Assembly (NCBI GenBank): GCA_030765065.1
Contig: CM060977.1
Span: 131,940,295 to 132,004,294 of the forward strand
DNA length: 64,000 nt
Origin: Deroplatys truncata
Taxonomy: Eukaryota; Arthropoda; Insecta; Mantodea; Mantidae
Direction of reading: 5' to 3'
In this document: positions 21,640 through 32,137 of the stretch, piece after piece
Layout: every line of letters starts with the position of its first letter
Numbering within the stretch: position 1 is the first letter of the stretch
Position numbers and translations under genes: made by a program
Notes under the pieces: generated by a model
The model's database searches: none
The model's input: the letters and a program-made list of their open reading frames with translations, nothing else
Told to the model about the DNA's origin: nothing

Positions 21640-22739
21640 ACATAATTAATGTCATTACGTGTGGAAGAGAACATCAGTTAAGTAACCGCCGCGACTTCGT
21701 TGGGTTGCGCGTATACGGTTGACCCAATTTTCAATGACAGAAGAACGTAAATTAGGTCCAACTTCACGAATAACACGCGTGATGTTATTCATAAGATCAT
21801 TTACTGTTTCTGGCTTGTTGACATAAACTCGAGATTTAACATAACCCTACAAGAAGTAATCCAACGGCGTTAAATGACATGACCTCGGGAGCCAGTTAAC
21901 ATCACCACCACGGGAAATGATGAAACCTCTAAACTTCTCCTTCAAAAGATCGATTGTTTCGAGAGCAGTATGACATGTGGCACCATCTTGATGGAAACAG
22001 ATGTTTCCGAGATCCATACCATCCAATTCAGGCCAAAAATAGTCCCTTTTAAGAGCCCGGTATCTCTCTCCATTGACAGTTAGAGCTTCTCAATCTTCAT
22101 CTTGGAAAATATATAGACCCGTGATTCCACCCATACCAAAATCCACACCACACAGTAACCTTTTGGGGGATGAAGTGGTCCTTCTTGAATCTGCATTGGA
22201 TTTTCATTGTTCCAATAGCGGCAATTTTGTTCGTAAACACAACCATCCATCCAAAAGTGGGCTTCGTCGCTAAAGATGATTTTTTGACAAAAATCCAGGT
22301 CAGCTTCCAATTGCCCCGTGGCCCAGTCAGCGAATATACGGCGCAACCTATGGTCGTTGGGCTTTAGTTCTTGAGTTAAAACCATTTTGTAAGCGTGAAA
22401 CGTCAAGTCCAGATGCAGAATTCGCCAAGTTGTGGTCGGCGAAAGTCCCAATTCTTGCGCTCGACGAGCAATTGATTTGTTTCCGTTCTCGCCTACACTC
22501 TCATGAACGGCGCCTATGTTTTCGTTGGAGTGCTTACGTCGATTACGTACAGGCGTTCTTTGATCGCTGACAGAACTTCTTTCAAATTTATCGATCAAAC
22601 GCAGAATCGTCCTCTCGCAGGGACGATTATGCACACCGTAAACTTCATGCAATACACGGAAGGTATGGCGAACAGATGATCCATTTTGATAATCAATTTT
22701 CACAATATCTACGCGTTGCTGAATGCTGTAACGTTCCAT
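21640..22739 (-). pseudogene. DUF4817/DDE transposase, left arm copy
   Basis: The frame is open from MERYSIQQRVDIVKI at 22739 down to 22080. It contains the HTH portion (RTFRVLHEVYGVHNRP-like, RTILRLIDKFE), QELGLSPTTTWRILHLDL, and the first catalytic motif IIFSDEAHFWMDGCV (D), then NCRYWNNENPMQIQ. A frameshift near 22130 separates it from the rest of the catalytic domain, which continues on minus to 21640 (WPQLDGMD, WPPRSCHL-like and an RRVTEVAA-type tail). It is inactive but is the best preserved of this family here. Confidence 0.82.
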
Positions 22740-22799
22740 GGCTATTTGTCAATAACAACTGTAACCACATGAAAAAAATGACTGCTGTAGCTCAATACT

Positions 22800-23627
22800 C
22801 GTTGAGAGTGTACGCGAGAACGGAAAAAATCAATTGCTCGTCGAGCGCAAGAATTGCGGCTTTCACCGACCACTTGGTGAATTCTGCATCTGGACTTGAA
22901 GTTTCATGCTTACAAAGCGGTGTTAACTCAAGAACTAAAGCCCAACGACCATAGGTTGCGCCGTGTATTCGCTGACTGGGCTACGGAGGAATTGGAAGCT
23001 GACCCGGATATTTGTCGAAAAATCACCCTCAGCGACGAAGCCCACCTTTAGATGGATGGTTGTGTTAACAAACAAAATTGCCGTTATTGGAGCAATCAAA
23101 ATCCAATGCAGATTCAAGAACAACCACTTCATCCCCAAAAGGTTACTGTGTGGTGTGGATTTTGGTATGGTGGAATCATTGGTCCATATTTTTTCCAAAA
23201 TAAAGATGGAGAAACTCTAACTGTCAATGGAGAAAGATACCGGGCTCTTAGAAGGGACTATTTTTGGCCTCAATTGGATGGTATGGATCTCAGAAGCATT
23301 TGGTTCTAGCAAGATGGTGCCACATACAATCGATCTTTTGAAGGAGAAGTTGAGAGGTTTCATCATTTCCCGTGGTGGTGATGTTAACTGGCCCCCGAGG
23401 TCATGTGATTTAATGCGTTGGATTACATCTTGTGGGGTTATGTTAACTCTCGAGTTTATGTCAACAAGCCAGAAACAGTAAATGATCTTATGAATAACAT
23501 CACGCGTGTTATTCGTGAAGTTGGACCTACTTTACGTTCTTCTGTCATTGAAAATTGGGTCAAACGTATACGCGCAACCCAACGAAGTCGCGGCGGTCAC
23601 TTAACTGATGTTATCTTCCAAACGTAA
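22800..23627 (+). pseudogene. DUF4817/DDE transposase, right arm copy, 5'-truncated
   Basis: Starts inside the HTH region (ESVRERK, ARRAQELRLS-like with frame changes). Then SDEAHL-stop-MDGCVNKQNCRYWSN, HPQKVTVWCGFWYGGIIGPY, FWPQLDGMDLRSIWF-stop-QDGAT (second D) and LDYILWGYVNSRVYV (third acidic region). The frame at 23418-23627 runs to the C-terminus IENWVKRIRATQRSRGGHLT. It lacks the first 80 or so codons and has several stops. Confidence 0.82.
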
Positions 23628-23729
23628 TGACATTAATTATGTTCCAAATTAAAAAAAGAAATAAACCTCTATCATTTATAGAACGTGTTTAAGTTCAAAG
23701 ATAGGACACTCTTGTTGAAAGACCCTATA

Positions 23730-24485
23730 TAATCAAATGTAACTTACAAAATTAAAATACAACATATAGTTCAGGAAACATAGTAAACTGAAGTTGTGCC
23801 CATCTTTTTTAATCACCTGTATGTACATTTACCTTTACCTCTCCTTCCGCTTTTAAGGACTGTGTCATGACTTGTTCCGACATCAAAGGATCCTTTTAAA
23901 TGCAGCATCCAATGCTCCCCTGGTCCCCCGTATCTCGACTTCCATTTGGATTTTTGGATTATAATTGAAGCAACAAAGCTCATTTAAAAACACTGTCTTT
24001 AATATTCTGACAAAATAGCGCCCTAACTGCTCAAGGAGGACGTTGCAAGCAGTCAAAGGTTTTTATTTCGTGCAGCAACAACACCTATTGTTTGAAAAAT
24101 CTTCTTTTTGTAAGAAACTTAAGTCATTCCTGGTGGTTGGCGGTGTGGTAGGTATTCTTTATTATTGATGCAATACGAAAATGTTAAATGTCAACAATTT
24201 ATTTGCAGTTCAGATAATCTTCAACGAAAATAGTGTTGCAGTTCTGTTAGCAATTCTTTGTATCCGACTTAGGCCGACTTTAAGCTTAAGCTTGGAATTG
24301 AGTTTTACAGTGGGTAGTTCAAGCGATAGGCTGAGCTTATACGTGCTTTGGCTTAAATCGTACTCAACTAAGGTTTATGCTAAGGAGCCGCCGTATTATT
24401 TGAAGAAGACAATATGAGAAAATGCAAATTAATTTAACTGATATACAAAACAGAAGACGATCTAGAATGTTTAGAATGGTCCAAA
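23730..24485. other. Intergenic DNA
   Basis: No gene recognised. A 78-codon ORF at 24181-24417 lacks motifs. Confidence 0.3.
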
Positions 24486-24880
24486 ACTTTTTACTTTCTC
24501 TACTACGTAGAGTAAGTAGGCGAAGTATTGCATTGCACTAAAAAATTCGGTACCGAGATTTCAAATACATGTTTTGAGGCCCCTGAATCCAAAACGTCCA
24601 TGTGTGTATGTCTGTGAACAGCATAACTCAAACACGAAAAGTCGGATAAACACCAAACTTGGTATTTAGATTCAGTATATTTCAAAGATGCGACACGAAA
24701 ATTTTCAAGAAAATCCCCCCAGCCCAGACTACCCTTTGCATGGAAAAATTTTCGAAAATTTATCATATACATTTTTTTGTAGAGTGAACCATTTCCGAGA
24801 TACTCCTTGTTGCTTGTTTGAATTTTCCAATACTTATACTTTTTCGCTATTTTATTTTTATGTCCTGGACATGCAAAGTG
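24486..24880 (+). repeat. R2 repeat fragment 1
   Basis: Starts TACTTTCTCTACTACGTAGA and keeps the family order: GGTACCGAGATTTC, GTCTGTGAACAGCATAACTC, ACACCAAACTTGGTATTTAG, GACACGAAAATTTTCAAG and AGACTACCCTTTGCATGG. It then jumps to the GTGAACCATTTCCGAGATA block and the GTCCTGGACATGCAAAG end. Part of the middle of the unit is deleted. Confidence 0.75.
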
Positions 24881-24942
24881 CGGCGGTTTTAATGTTACTT
24901 ATGTGTTTAACATTAATATAGCACCACGTTTGGGAGCCAATT

Positions 24943-25843
24943 TGCGAGAGCAAATATATGTTTTTACTTCACGCGATGCCATCTTGTGTGACGTCACTCC
25001 TTGTTGGTTTGTTTAGCTCCATCTGGCGTAGCAATTTGTATCAGTTTTGAAATAATTCACTTTAAATGTTCTCCAGCTAGCTATTTAGGTAGACATTTAA
25101 CTCTTGCAGGGTGTGAATCGGAAAGGAATCTTTTATCCAGAAATTATACTGACGAAGAAATTGGTTTTATAACATTTATTGCCGAACACATTCACTAACA
25201 CTTTTTACATATTTATCTGGATACTTGCCAAACTGAAACTGTTTGTAATAACTTCTCACTTTTTAACTCACGTACTTCGACTTTGTGTATATTTAACTGT
25301 ATAATATTTTAGATTCTCGTAATTCTGCTGCGCGTAACTTGACGAAATGAAGGACTGGCTGACGATGTGTAGAGTACACGAAATTTTGATGAACTGAGCG
25401 GCCGACGTGTAGTGTATTGAGAATTCCGTTGAACTGGGGGAACGCTCCCTTGAACCTACACTATTTATAGGCTTGCCTCAAGATACGCCTAAAGATTATA
25501 AATGAACTGCTATTGGCTAATAAAACGCGCCAACATTAGCGTCTATTTTACTATCCAATGAAAACCACTAATACATATTTCTTTTAGGGAACATTCTAGA
25601 AGCTTTTTTACCGAAAAGGCGCGAAACATTACGTAACTTCCTGGTTCCCGGTAATGATAAACAACTCACCCCATTGCTGCATTATTGCGTTATTGTTGAC
25701 AGTTTCAGTAAAGCCGTATATTATTATTTACCAATAATAATTACAATTAATAAACCTCTGAAATCAATGTCACATAAAAATACATATTCATATTACTATC
25801 ATTAATTACATCTGAGTAATTTGTGATACAAATTACCGAATCA
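24943..25843 (-). repeat. 3' LTR of a minus-strand LTR retrotransposon
   Basis: This 901-bp block is repeated at 28171-29071 with constant offset and, as far as I can see, a single mismatch (TTGTTGACAG against TTCTTGACAG near 25695). On the minus strand it begins TGATTCGG and ends TCTCGCA, the TG...CA format of LTRs. A purine-rich tract (AGTGGGGCATA on minus, about 25854-25844) sits just upstream, as a polypurine tract should. Confidence 0.92.
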
Positions 25844-26397
25844 TATGCCCCACTAGAAACATAATTATAAATATTTATAACTTGTTTAGAAATTTTAAAA
25901 TTGTGTTTTTAGTCTCCTAAATCTTGGAACACACGTTATCACTTTCACTTAACACTTCACACGCATTTAACACACGACATATGTTTTCTTTATTATCTCG
26001 CCACTACTTACTGGCTTTGGTTTAATTAATTTAGATATCAATCTGACATCACAAACTTTTTTATAGCAAATACTTTACCCTAAATTATTTAATCACTGCT
26101 ACCAAATTGTTTACTTTCTTAAGTTGTTGACAAAAAATTTATACATTTAAGATTTTTGTAATTATTATACATATTTACCAAAATATTCACCCTCTACATA
26201 TATTTACATCTCTTAAATCTAGGCACTGTTTCACATGTTCTATTTACTACATAAATATTTGTTTTTAAATATTTTTACCCATTTTTTTTATTTTGTACTT
26301 TATTTTAACAATGTTCTTGGAATTATATTTACGTACTTTTCTTTAATATCATATTAAGTTTCAATTATTACCTTCTTCTTTTCAAATTTGTTGCTAT

Positions 26398-27840
26398 TTA
26401 CCCTCCTGGATCAAATTGTGTGTGGCTAAACATTACTCGTAGCCGTAACCTAAACTTCAAATTATTGTTCATGAATAACCTCTTGTATTCATCTGATATT
26501 TCATCACATGATACTATTTGAAAACAACCTAAAGCTTCCTGAACAATGCATCTTTTAACAAGTTTCATTTTCAATTCTTCTATTTTTCATTCATTCATTA
26601 TCTGTTTACCCTCCTCTTATGTAGGACTTACACCCCCCAGGACTTACAAGCGGGTGCCTGGGGTCAGAGGCCCGTCGAGGAGCAGATACTCATGGATCAG
26701 ACAGAGCATCCAGGATGGGTGATCAGCCCAATGCCTGGTATGGGATGAAGGAAGTAGATGAAACGAAATGTTCGTGAAATGGATGAAAGGAAAGGTGATG
26801 ATGGAGCAGTTGGTGGAATGAATGGCGGGGGAAACCGGAGAACCCGGAGAAAACCCGCCCAGACGCCGCTTCGTCCACCACAAATCCCACATGCAGGTCC
26901 CTGGGATTGAACCCGGGCCGCCTAGCGGTCTAACCACTCGGCCACGGCGCCGCCGATTCAATTCTTCTACTATCTCTTTAATTTGAGAGTACTTTAACAA
27001 ATCTGTACTAAACTGTACTGGACTGGAGTTTTCATTTTGAACATCTTGGTACAATTTATTTCTTTGCATTACTGTCTTATTCTGTATTTCTGATATTTCC
27101 CCTCTGAAATTAACTTGCGCCTGATTTACATCTACATTCCTAACCTCTTTTATCTCTCTTATCTCACTTGGAATACTACTCATTTGACTTCCTAACTCTG
27201 TGCATTCTACATTAACCTCACTTTTAGTATTAACCTCACTTTCTTTGTTATCTCTTTCCCTGCTCATGTCTAGCATTTTCTTTGAAATTTCTCCTATCTC
27301 AATCACTATTACTTCCTCATTTTCATCTCTCATTTCTGGCATACTACTATCTAGCTTCATAACTTTCTTTTCAATTTCTCCACTGCTTTGATCTACTTTT
27401 TGCTCTAATATCTCATTACTCCTACCAATATCTTTTCTGTTTTGTTCAAAGCTCCTACGAATATCTTCTCTTAATTCCATATTATTCTTTTCCATATTCT
27501 GAGTTAGTTTTTGTTCTAATTTTTCACTACTCTTTTGCATATCTCCCCTTAATTGATCTGTAATATTCTTTTCCATATCTTCCCTTAATTCTTCCCTCAA
27601 TTCTCTACTCATATTTCTCTGCATTTCCATCATCATACTAGCATCAAGATTAACATTTCCTGCTATTCTATTCTCACTTTCTACACTAACATTTTCATCT
27701 TCAAATCCTAAAAAGTCTGGGCTTCTTTCTGGAACCTGTATTGAATCACAGCTAACTGTTACACTATCTCCCTCCATAATTATTTCTTCTGTATTACTAG
27801 CAGCCATTGTTTTTATTATCCTACCATTCCTAAGGAACAT
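26398..27840 (-). pseudogene. gag-like coiled-coil ORF interrupted by a SINE
   Basis: The ORF begins MFLRNGRIIKTMAASNTEEI at 27840. A long charged coiled coil follows from about residue 75 to 240, with repeats of the type LREDMEKN, LRGDMQKS, LREDIRRS. It lacks CCHC knuckles and any pol domain. At 26970 it runs into the SINE; on the far side it resumes with IEELKMKLVKRCIVQEALGC and ends at a stop at 26400-26398. Removing SINE plus one target copy takes out 387 bases, a multiple of three. The original ORF would be 351 codons plus stop. The role is assumed to be gag-like from position after the primer site and from the coiled coil; there is no direct homology evidence here. Confidence 0.75.
26583..26956 (-). 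repeat. tRNA-derived SINE (family C), copy 2, inside the retrotransposon ORF
   Basis: Same head (GGCGCCGTGGC...) and body as 1020-1389, same ATTC-type tail. Its head lacks about 16 bases present in copy 1 between the A and B boxes. It is flanked by a perfect 13-bp duplication TTCAATTCTTCTA at 26570-26582 and 26957-26969. It is younger than the retrotransposon, whose LTRs are themselves nearly identical. Confidence 0.93.
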
Positions 27841-28170
27841 TGAAATTGATTTACCTTTTTGATGCTGTATGTTGCTGTTACTTTAATGTCCAGCGTTCTG
27901 CCCCATTCTCCTAGATTTGATGTCGCTTCTGCGTTGTGTTATGATGAATCTACGTCGTCTTGTGGTTTTATAGTTGAATTCCTTGTTGCATCGTAATCTC
28001 GGAATTACGATCGAAGTCTGTCGTCCCTGTTGTTTCTGGAATCTGCGTCTTGTAGATCATTTCACCGCTGCATTCCTGGTTACTCTGCTTCATTCCTAGT
28101 TAATTCTGCTACTTCCTGGTTATTCTTGTTCCTTTCCTAGTCATGTAGCCCCACGTTATGGGTGCCAATT

Positions 28171-29071
28171 TGCGAGAGCAAATATATGTTTTTACTTCAC
28201 GCGATGCCATCTTGTGTGACGTCACTCCTTGTTGGTTTGTTTAGCTCCATCTGGCGTAGCAATTTGTATCAGTTTTGAAATAATTCACTTTAAATGTTCT
28301 CCAGCTAGCTATTTAGGTAGACATTTAACTCTTGCAGGGTGTGAATCGGAAAGGAATCTTTTATCCAGAAATTATACTGACGAAGAAATTGGTTTTATAA
28401 CATTTATTGCCGAACACATTCACTAACACTTTTTACATATTTATCTGGATACTTGCCAAACTGAAACTGTTTGTAATAACTTCTCACTTTTTAACTCACG
28501 TACTTCGACTTTGTGTATATTTAACTGTATAATATTTTAGATTCTCGTAATTCTGCTGCGCGTAACTTGACGAAATGAAGGACTGGCTGACGATGTGTAG
28601 AGTACACGAAATTTTGATGAACTGAGCGGCCGACGTGTAGTGTATTGAGAATTCCGTTGAACTGGGGGAACGCTCCCTTGAACCTACACTATTTATAGGC
28701 TTGCCTCAAGATACGCCTAAAGATTATAAATGAACTGCTATTGGCTAATAAAACGCGCCAACATTAGCGTCTATTTTACTATCCAATGAAAACCACTAAT
28801 ACATATTTCTTTTAGGGAACATTCTAGAAGCTTTTTTACCGAAAAGGCGCGAAACATTACGTAACTTCCTGGTTCCCGGTAATGATAAACAACTCACCCC
28901 ATTGCTGCATTATTGCGTTATTCTTGACAGTTTCAGTAAAGCCGTATATTATTATTTACCAATAATAATTACAATTAATAAACCTCTGAAATCAATGTCA
29001 CATAAAAATACATATTCATATTACTATCATTAATTACATCTGAGTAATTTGTGATACAAATTACCGAATCA
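28171..29071 (-). repeat. 5' LTR of the minus-strand LTR retrotransposon
   Basis: Partner of 24943-25843 with the same length and no indels. The primer-binding-site-like sequence follows it at 28167-28148 on the minus strand. Confidence 0.92.
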
Positions 29072-29084
29072 AAAGAGAAAGGAA

Positions 29085-29300
29085 GGCTCCACATAGCAAT
29101 CAGCTCTTAAAAGATTCGACTATCGCTTATAGCCTACGACGTTCCCCTTGCACATAAAAGAAAATTAACAATAAGATAGTTTCTGCAAATGTTTATCTCG
29201 GTTAATATAAATAGATGGAGGATAAGCGTTTGTAAAAATAGTTTGTACAAGAATAGAAAAAGTCAGTGAGTGCAACACATCAGATATGGATTGGTAGAGG
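29085..29300 (+). repeat. R2 repeat fragment 2 (distal part)
   Basis: Contains CCACATAGCAATCAGCTCTT, GAAAATTAACAATAAGATAG, AAGCGTTTGTAAAAATAGTT and a TGTGAGTG/CACATCAGAT-type end, in the order seen at 37100-37340. Confidence 0.65.
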
Positions 29301-29689
29301 ATTTTGTGAGAGATTTCGATTAACTAAACAGCCGGCAATGCTGGTACCAGAAGTTGATACAATTAAACATAAAACTGACTGGTAAGAAGCAAAACTTAAC
29401 TTGGCATGTCCCTAATTTTAAATATATACTTTATACTTTTATCGTATACATTGCCACACTCATTGAGGTCACATCTACATGTAACGTGTTGCTTCATATT
29501 TCAGTAACAAAGTTTCTCGTCAGAAACAATGGCTCTCTTAACATTGAGGTTATATGCAAGTGAAAACTTGCTAATTGTGGAGCTAATTGTGCTAATTGAG
29601 TTAAGAAATAGACGTGCAATTCTAATCAGAGCACATTCGTATCCTTATCTCTGAGAAATAGCTACTTAATCCGGTGATTACTCGTGTGT
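29301..29689. other. Intergenic DNA
   Basis: Nothing recognised. Confidence 0.3.
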
Positions 29690-30124
29690 TGTTATTTTAA
29701 GCGCTCAGTGTCGCGCTTGTATGAGTAAAATTTAGCGGCTATTGCTAGGAGTTTTTCCGGTAGGCATTTTAGCGACTCACGGCAAGTTCAGCTTCCGTTT
29801 TATTTTATTCCGGAAACAGTTAGGTATTTCAAACCGTAAAACTGATATTGCAGAGGTTAACAGGTATAATAATTAAAATGTTATAGCCTCGAGTGATACG
29901 ATTCATAATCACTTTCATTATTTATCTTCAAATGGTCGGAAATCCTTCAATAGATCTATTATTAGATCACATTAAATTTCGCACTCAGTTTAAACTGGTG
30001 TTATCCTTTCAAAATACTCCCACGCATGTACTGAGAGAAAGATCTCATAGCTCTACCACAGCGGCAGCTGGCGCACGAGACAACAGAACGAGCTCTGAGA
30101 TAATGAAAATAACATCAGAGGCGG
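29690..30124 (+). repeat. Dispersed repeat D1, copy 2
   Basis: Aligns with 6010-6425 by many shared blocks, including GCGACTCACGGCAAG, GGAAACAGTTA, CGTAAAACTGATA, ACTGGTGTTATCCTTTC and AACATCAGAGGC at the right edge. Divergence is clearly tens of per cent. No coding sequence. Confidence 0.6.
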
Positions 30125-30169
30125 TTAAAGCATACGCTTCAAATTTTTTCGCCTTGCGTGGCTTTTAAA

Positions 30170-30392
30170 AAAGTTTAGATAACATAGTACCAATGTTTTG
30201 AGATCCCTGAACCAAAAACGAAGTTTTAGAAAAGGGCTATGCGTGTGTGTGTTTGTGAAGTGCATAATTCCCAAATGAAAGCTCTGATAAACACCAAACT
30301 TCATCTTTAAGTTCAGTAGGTATCTACCAAAGATACAACACGAATATTTCAAGAAAATCCCCCCACCACAAACTACCCTTTACTTGGCTTTA
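30170..30392 (+). repeat. R2 repeat fragment 3
   Basis: Short diverged piece with GTTTTGAGATCCCTGAA, TGTGAAGTGCATAATTC, ATAAACACCAAACTTCATC and TTTCAAGAAAATCCCCCCAC. Confidence 0.6.
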
Positions 30393-30455
30393 AGAAAACC
30401 CTTGACTAGGCTCAGGAGCGCGCCTCGGAAGACCACATTTTGCAATCACTATCTA

Positions 30456-31235
30456 CAGGGTGAGCTAAAAAACTACCAATCGGCTGCGCAGTGTTTTCCT
30501 GTCAGCATCCTTGGCGCTCGCTGCCGTCTGCCGCTATCATAGAAAGGCGCGGATGAAACCATACAACATTTTTAAAGGCTTTACTTACCAACTTTATGAA
30601 AGGAAATGCTGAAATTGCACACCGTCGTTGTCTATACATTTTTGTTACATCTTTAGGAAACCATCCATCATTCGCCGTAGTTCACGTTGAGAAATGCTGG
30701 CAATTTTCTGACGCATATTTTGTTTTAATTCTTCCAGGGTGTGTGGATTTGGCTTGTATACTTTGTTTTAAGTTATTACCCCAGAGATAAAAATCGCAGG
30801 GGGTTAGGACGGAGGACCGAAGGGGCCACAAATCTCTACTAATAATTCTGTCCTCAAACACACTTTCTCATCGAAATATTGGCAGTATAAGCTGTTGCAG
30901 AGTCTTGTTGAAAAAAGGCAAAATTACGTTCCCTGGCTGTTAATTCTCTAAAACAAGGGGGCAAAATTGTTTTCACATATGTACGGCCTTTGACTGTTGA
31001 CTCGAAAAAAATTGGTGAGTGATAAAGAGGTGCCAAAAATGTATGGACAACGACGGTGGCCAGATTCAGCATTTCCTTTCATAAAATTGGTAAGTAAAGC
31101 CTTTAAAAGTAGTTTTAAAAATGTTGTATGGTTTCATCCGCTCCCTTCTATGACAGCGGCAGACGGCAACGGGCGCCGAGGACGCGGATAGGAAAAACAC
31201 CGCGCAGGTGGTTTGTAATTTTTTGGATCTCCCTG
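30456..31235. mobile_element. Foldback Tc1/mariner-superfamily element (family F), copy 2
   Basis: 780 bp, TA-flanked (30454-30455, 31236-31237). Ends read CAGGGTGAGCTAAAAAACTA and, from the right, CAGGGAGATCCAAAAAATTA. Each is followed by about 200 bp of inverted repeat shared with 16022-17062. The + strand of the right arm and the minus strand of the left arm both code the transposase C-terminus. The centre keeps part of the DDE domain on minus. Confidence 0.87.
30600..31020 (-). pseudogene. C-terminal DDE half of a family F transposase
   Basis: Reading down from 31020: PIFFESTVKGRTYVKTILPP, CFRELTARERNFAFFQQDSA with TAYTA (second catalytic D in QQD). After a frame change, a DLWPLRSSVLTPCDFYLWGN region (third acidic site) and the NPHTLEELKqNmRQKI-type tail follow. 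It lacks the N-terminus and first catalytic aspartate. Together with copy 1, which keeps the N-terminus, it outlines the parent protein of the family. Confidence 0.75.
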
Positions 31236-31237
31236 TA

Positions 31238-32135
31238 CAACCTCGTATAGCAGCCGTCCTTTGCCGACCGGAATGATTGATGTCAACACAACTAATACTG
31301 AAGCGAGGGAAACCTAGCAGTTGTGTTTTTTAAATTAATTATTTCATGGAGCTTCACGTTCATGCTACATTTTAGAAAAATTCAATCCTATTTTAACATT
31401 TGAAAGAAATTAAGAAACTGTTTGATAATCCTTAAGAAATAACTACAAATGGTTTGTTACTAAGGCTATTAGAAAATGAACGCTTACGTATGTCAGTAGC
31501 AACAAAAGAGTCGATAAAAAGAATCGATAAACGCATTCAGTCGATACAGCAAGACCGCGAAAATGCTACATGTGTTTCGTGAAGTAAGTGGAATAACCCA
31601 ACGCACTTTAAAAGCAAGCGAGCTAGTAATGCCTTCTATCCATTTGATATAATAAACTTTGCTAAGCGAAAAGAAACGGCAGCATAACCGTCCCAAGTAC
31701 AAACAGAAATTGATAAATGTATTGCACTGAATGCTCCATTTTATCCTTAAATAAATATAAAACAAGGCAGGGGAAGGAAAGAAACCGGACTTTAAATCGA
31801 TAAAGGAATAAAACGAAAGACGGAACGAACACGTTATACCGGCCCTGCCCATTCTTCCGGAAAGCTTCTCATTTTCCAGTTCAGACAGCAAAGCTTTCTT
31901 CTTTTTTTCACTTTCTGGCACTATGAGACTATAAGTTCGCATCTAAGTTCTTTCCAATAAGCTGAAAGTTGATTACAATCGTACAAGATGAAATGGTAGA
32001 TTCTAGACAGTTTGCATCATTTGGATTCAACTTGATTCAAGATTTAAAATGAACGGTATAACGCCGCTTAGTGCTGTAGAAAATCTGTAAAACTGCAATT
32101 ACTAATACTAATGTAAACAAATAGGGTATATTGTG
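31238..32135. other. Intergenic DNA
   Basis: A 149-codon ORF at 31942-31493 (-) has no recognisable motif and biased, hydrophobic composition; I do not support it as a gene. Confidence 0.3.
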
Positions 32136-32137
32136 AG

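Larger units (their letters stand above)
21554..23727. mobile_element. 2.17-kb foldback element made of two head-to-head transposase copies
   Basis: Arms of about 930-950 bp (left 21554 to about 22505, right about 22800 to 23727) are inverted copies of one DUF4817-type Tc1/mariner-superfamily transposon. The unique centre is about 295 bp. Ends read TAGGTTCTTTCAACAAGAGT and, from the right, TAGGGTCTTTCAACAAGAGT, with TA outside each. Both outer ends are the 3' end of the gene. The left copy keeps the N-terminus, which reaches the centre; the right copy starts about 80 codons in. Confidence 0.9.
24943..29071 (-). mobile_element. Young non-autonomous LTR retrotransposon
   Basis: Order on the minus strand: 5' LTR (29071-28171), a primer-binding-site-like stretch TGGCACCCATAACGTGGGGC (about 28167-28148), a coiled-coil gag-like ORF starting at 27840, AT-rich spacer, polypurine tract and 3' LTR. 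There is no protease, reverse transcriptase, RNase H or integrase, so it depends on another element. A SINE (26583-26956) is inserted in the ORF. A clear target-site duplication was not found. The outer left flank (24928-24942) instead resembles a diverged copy of the primer-binding region. Confidence 0.88.

Noticed and set aside
31493-31942. 149-codon minus-strand ORF
   Set aside because: No motif, no homologous copy in the window, no promoter or splice context; length alone is not enough in this AT-rich DNA.
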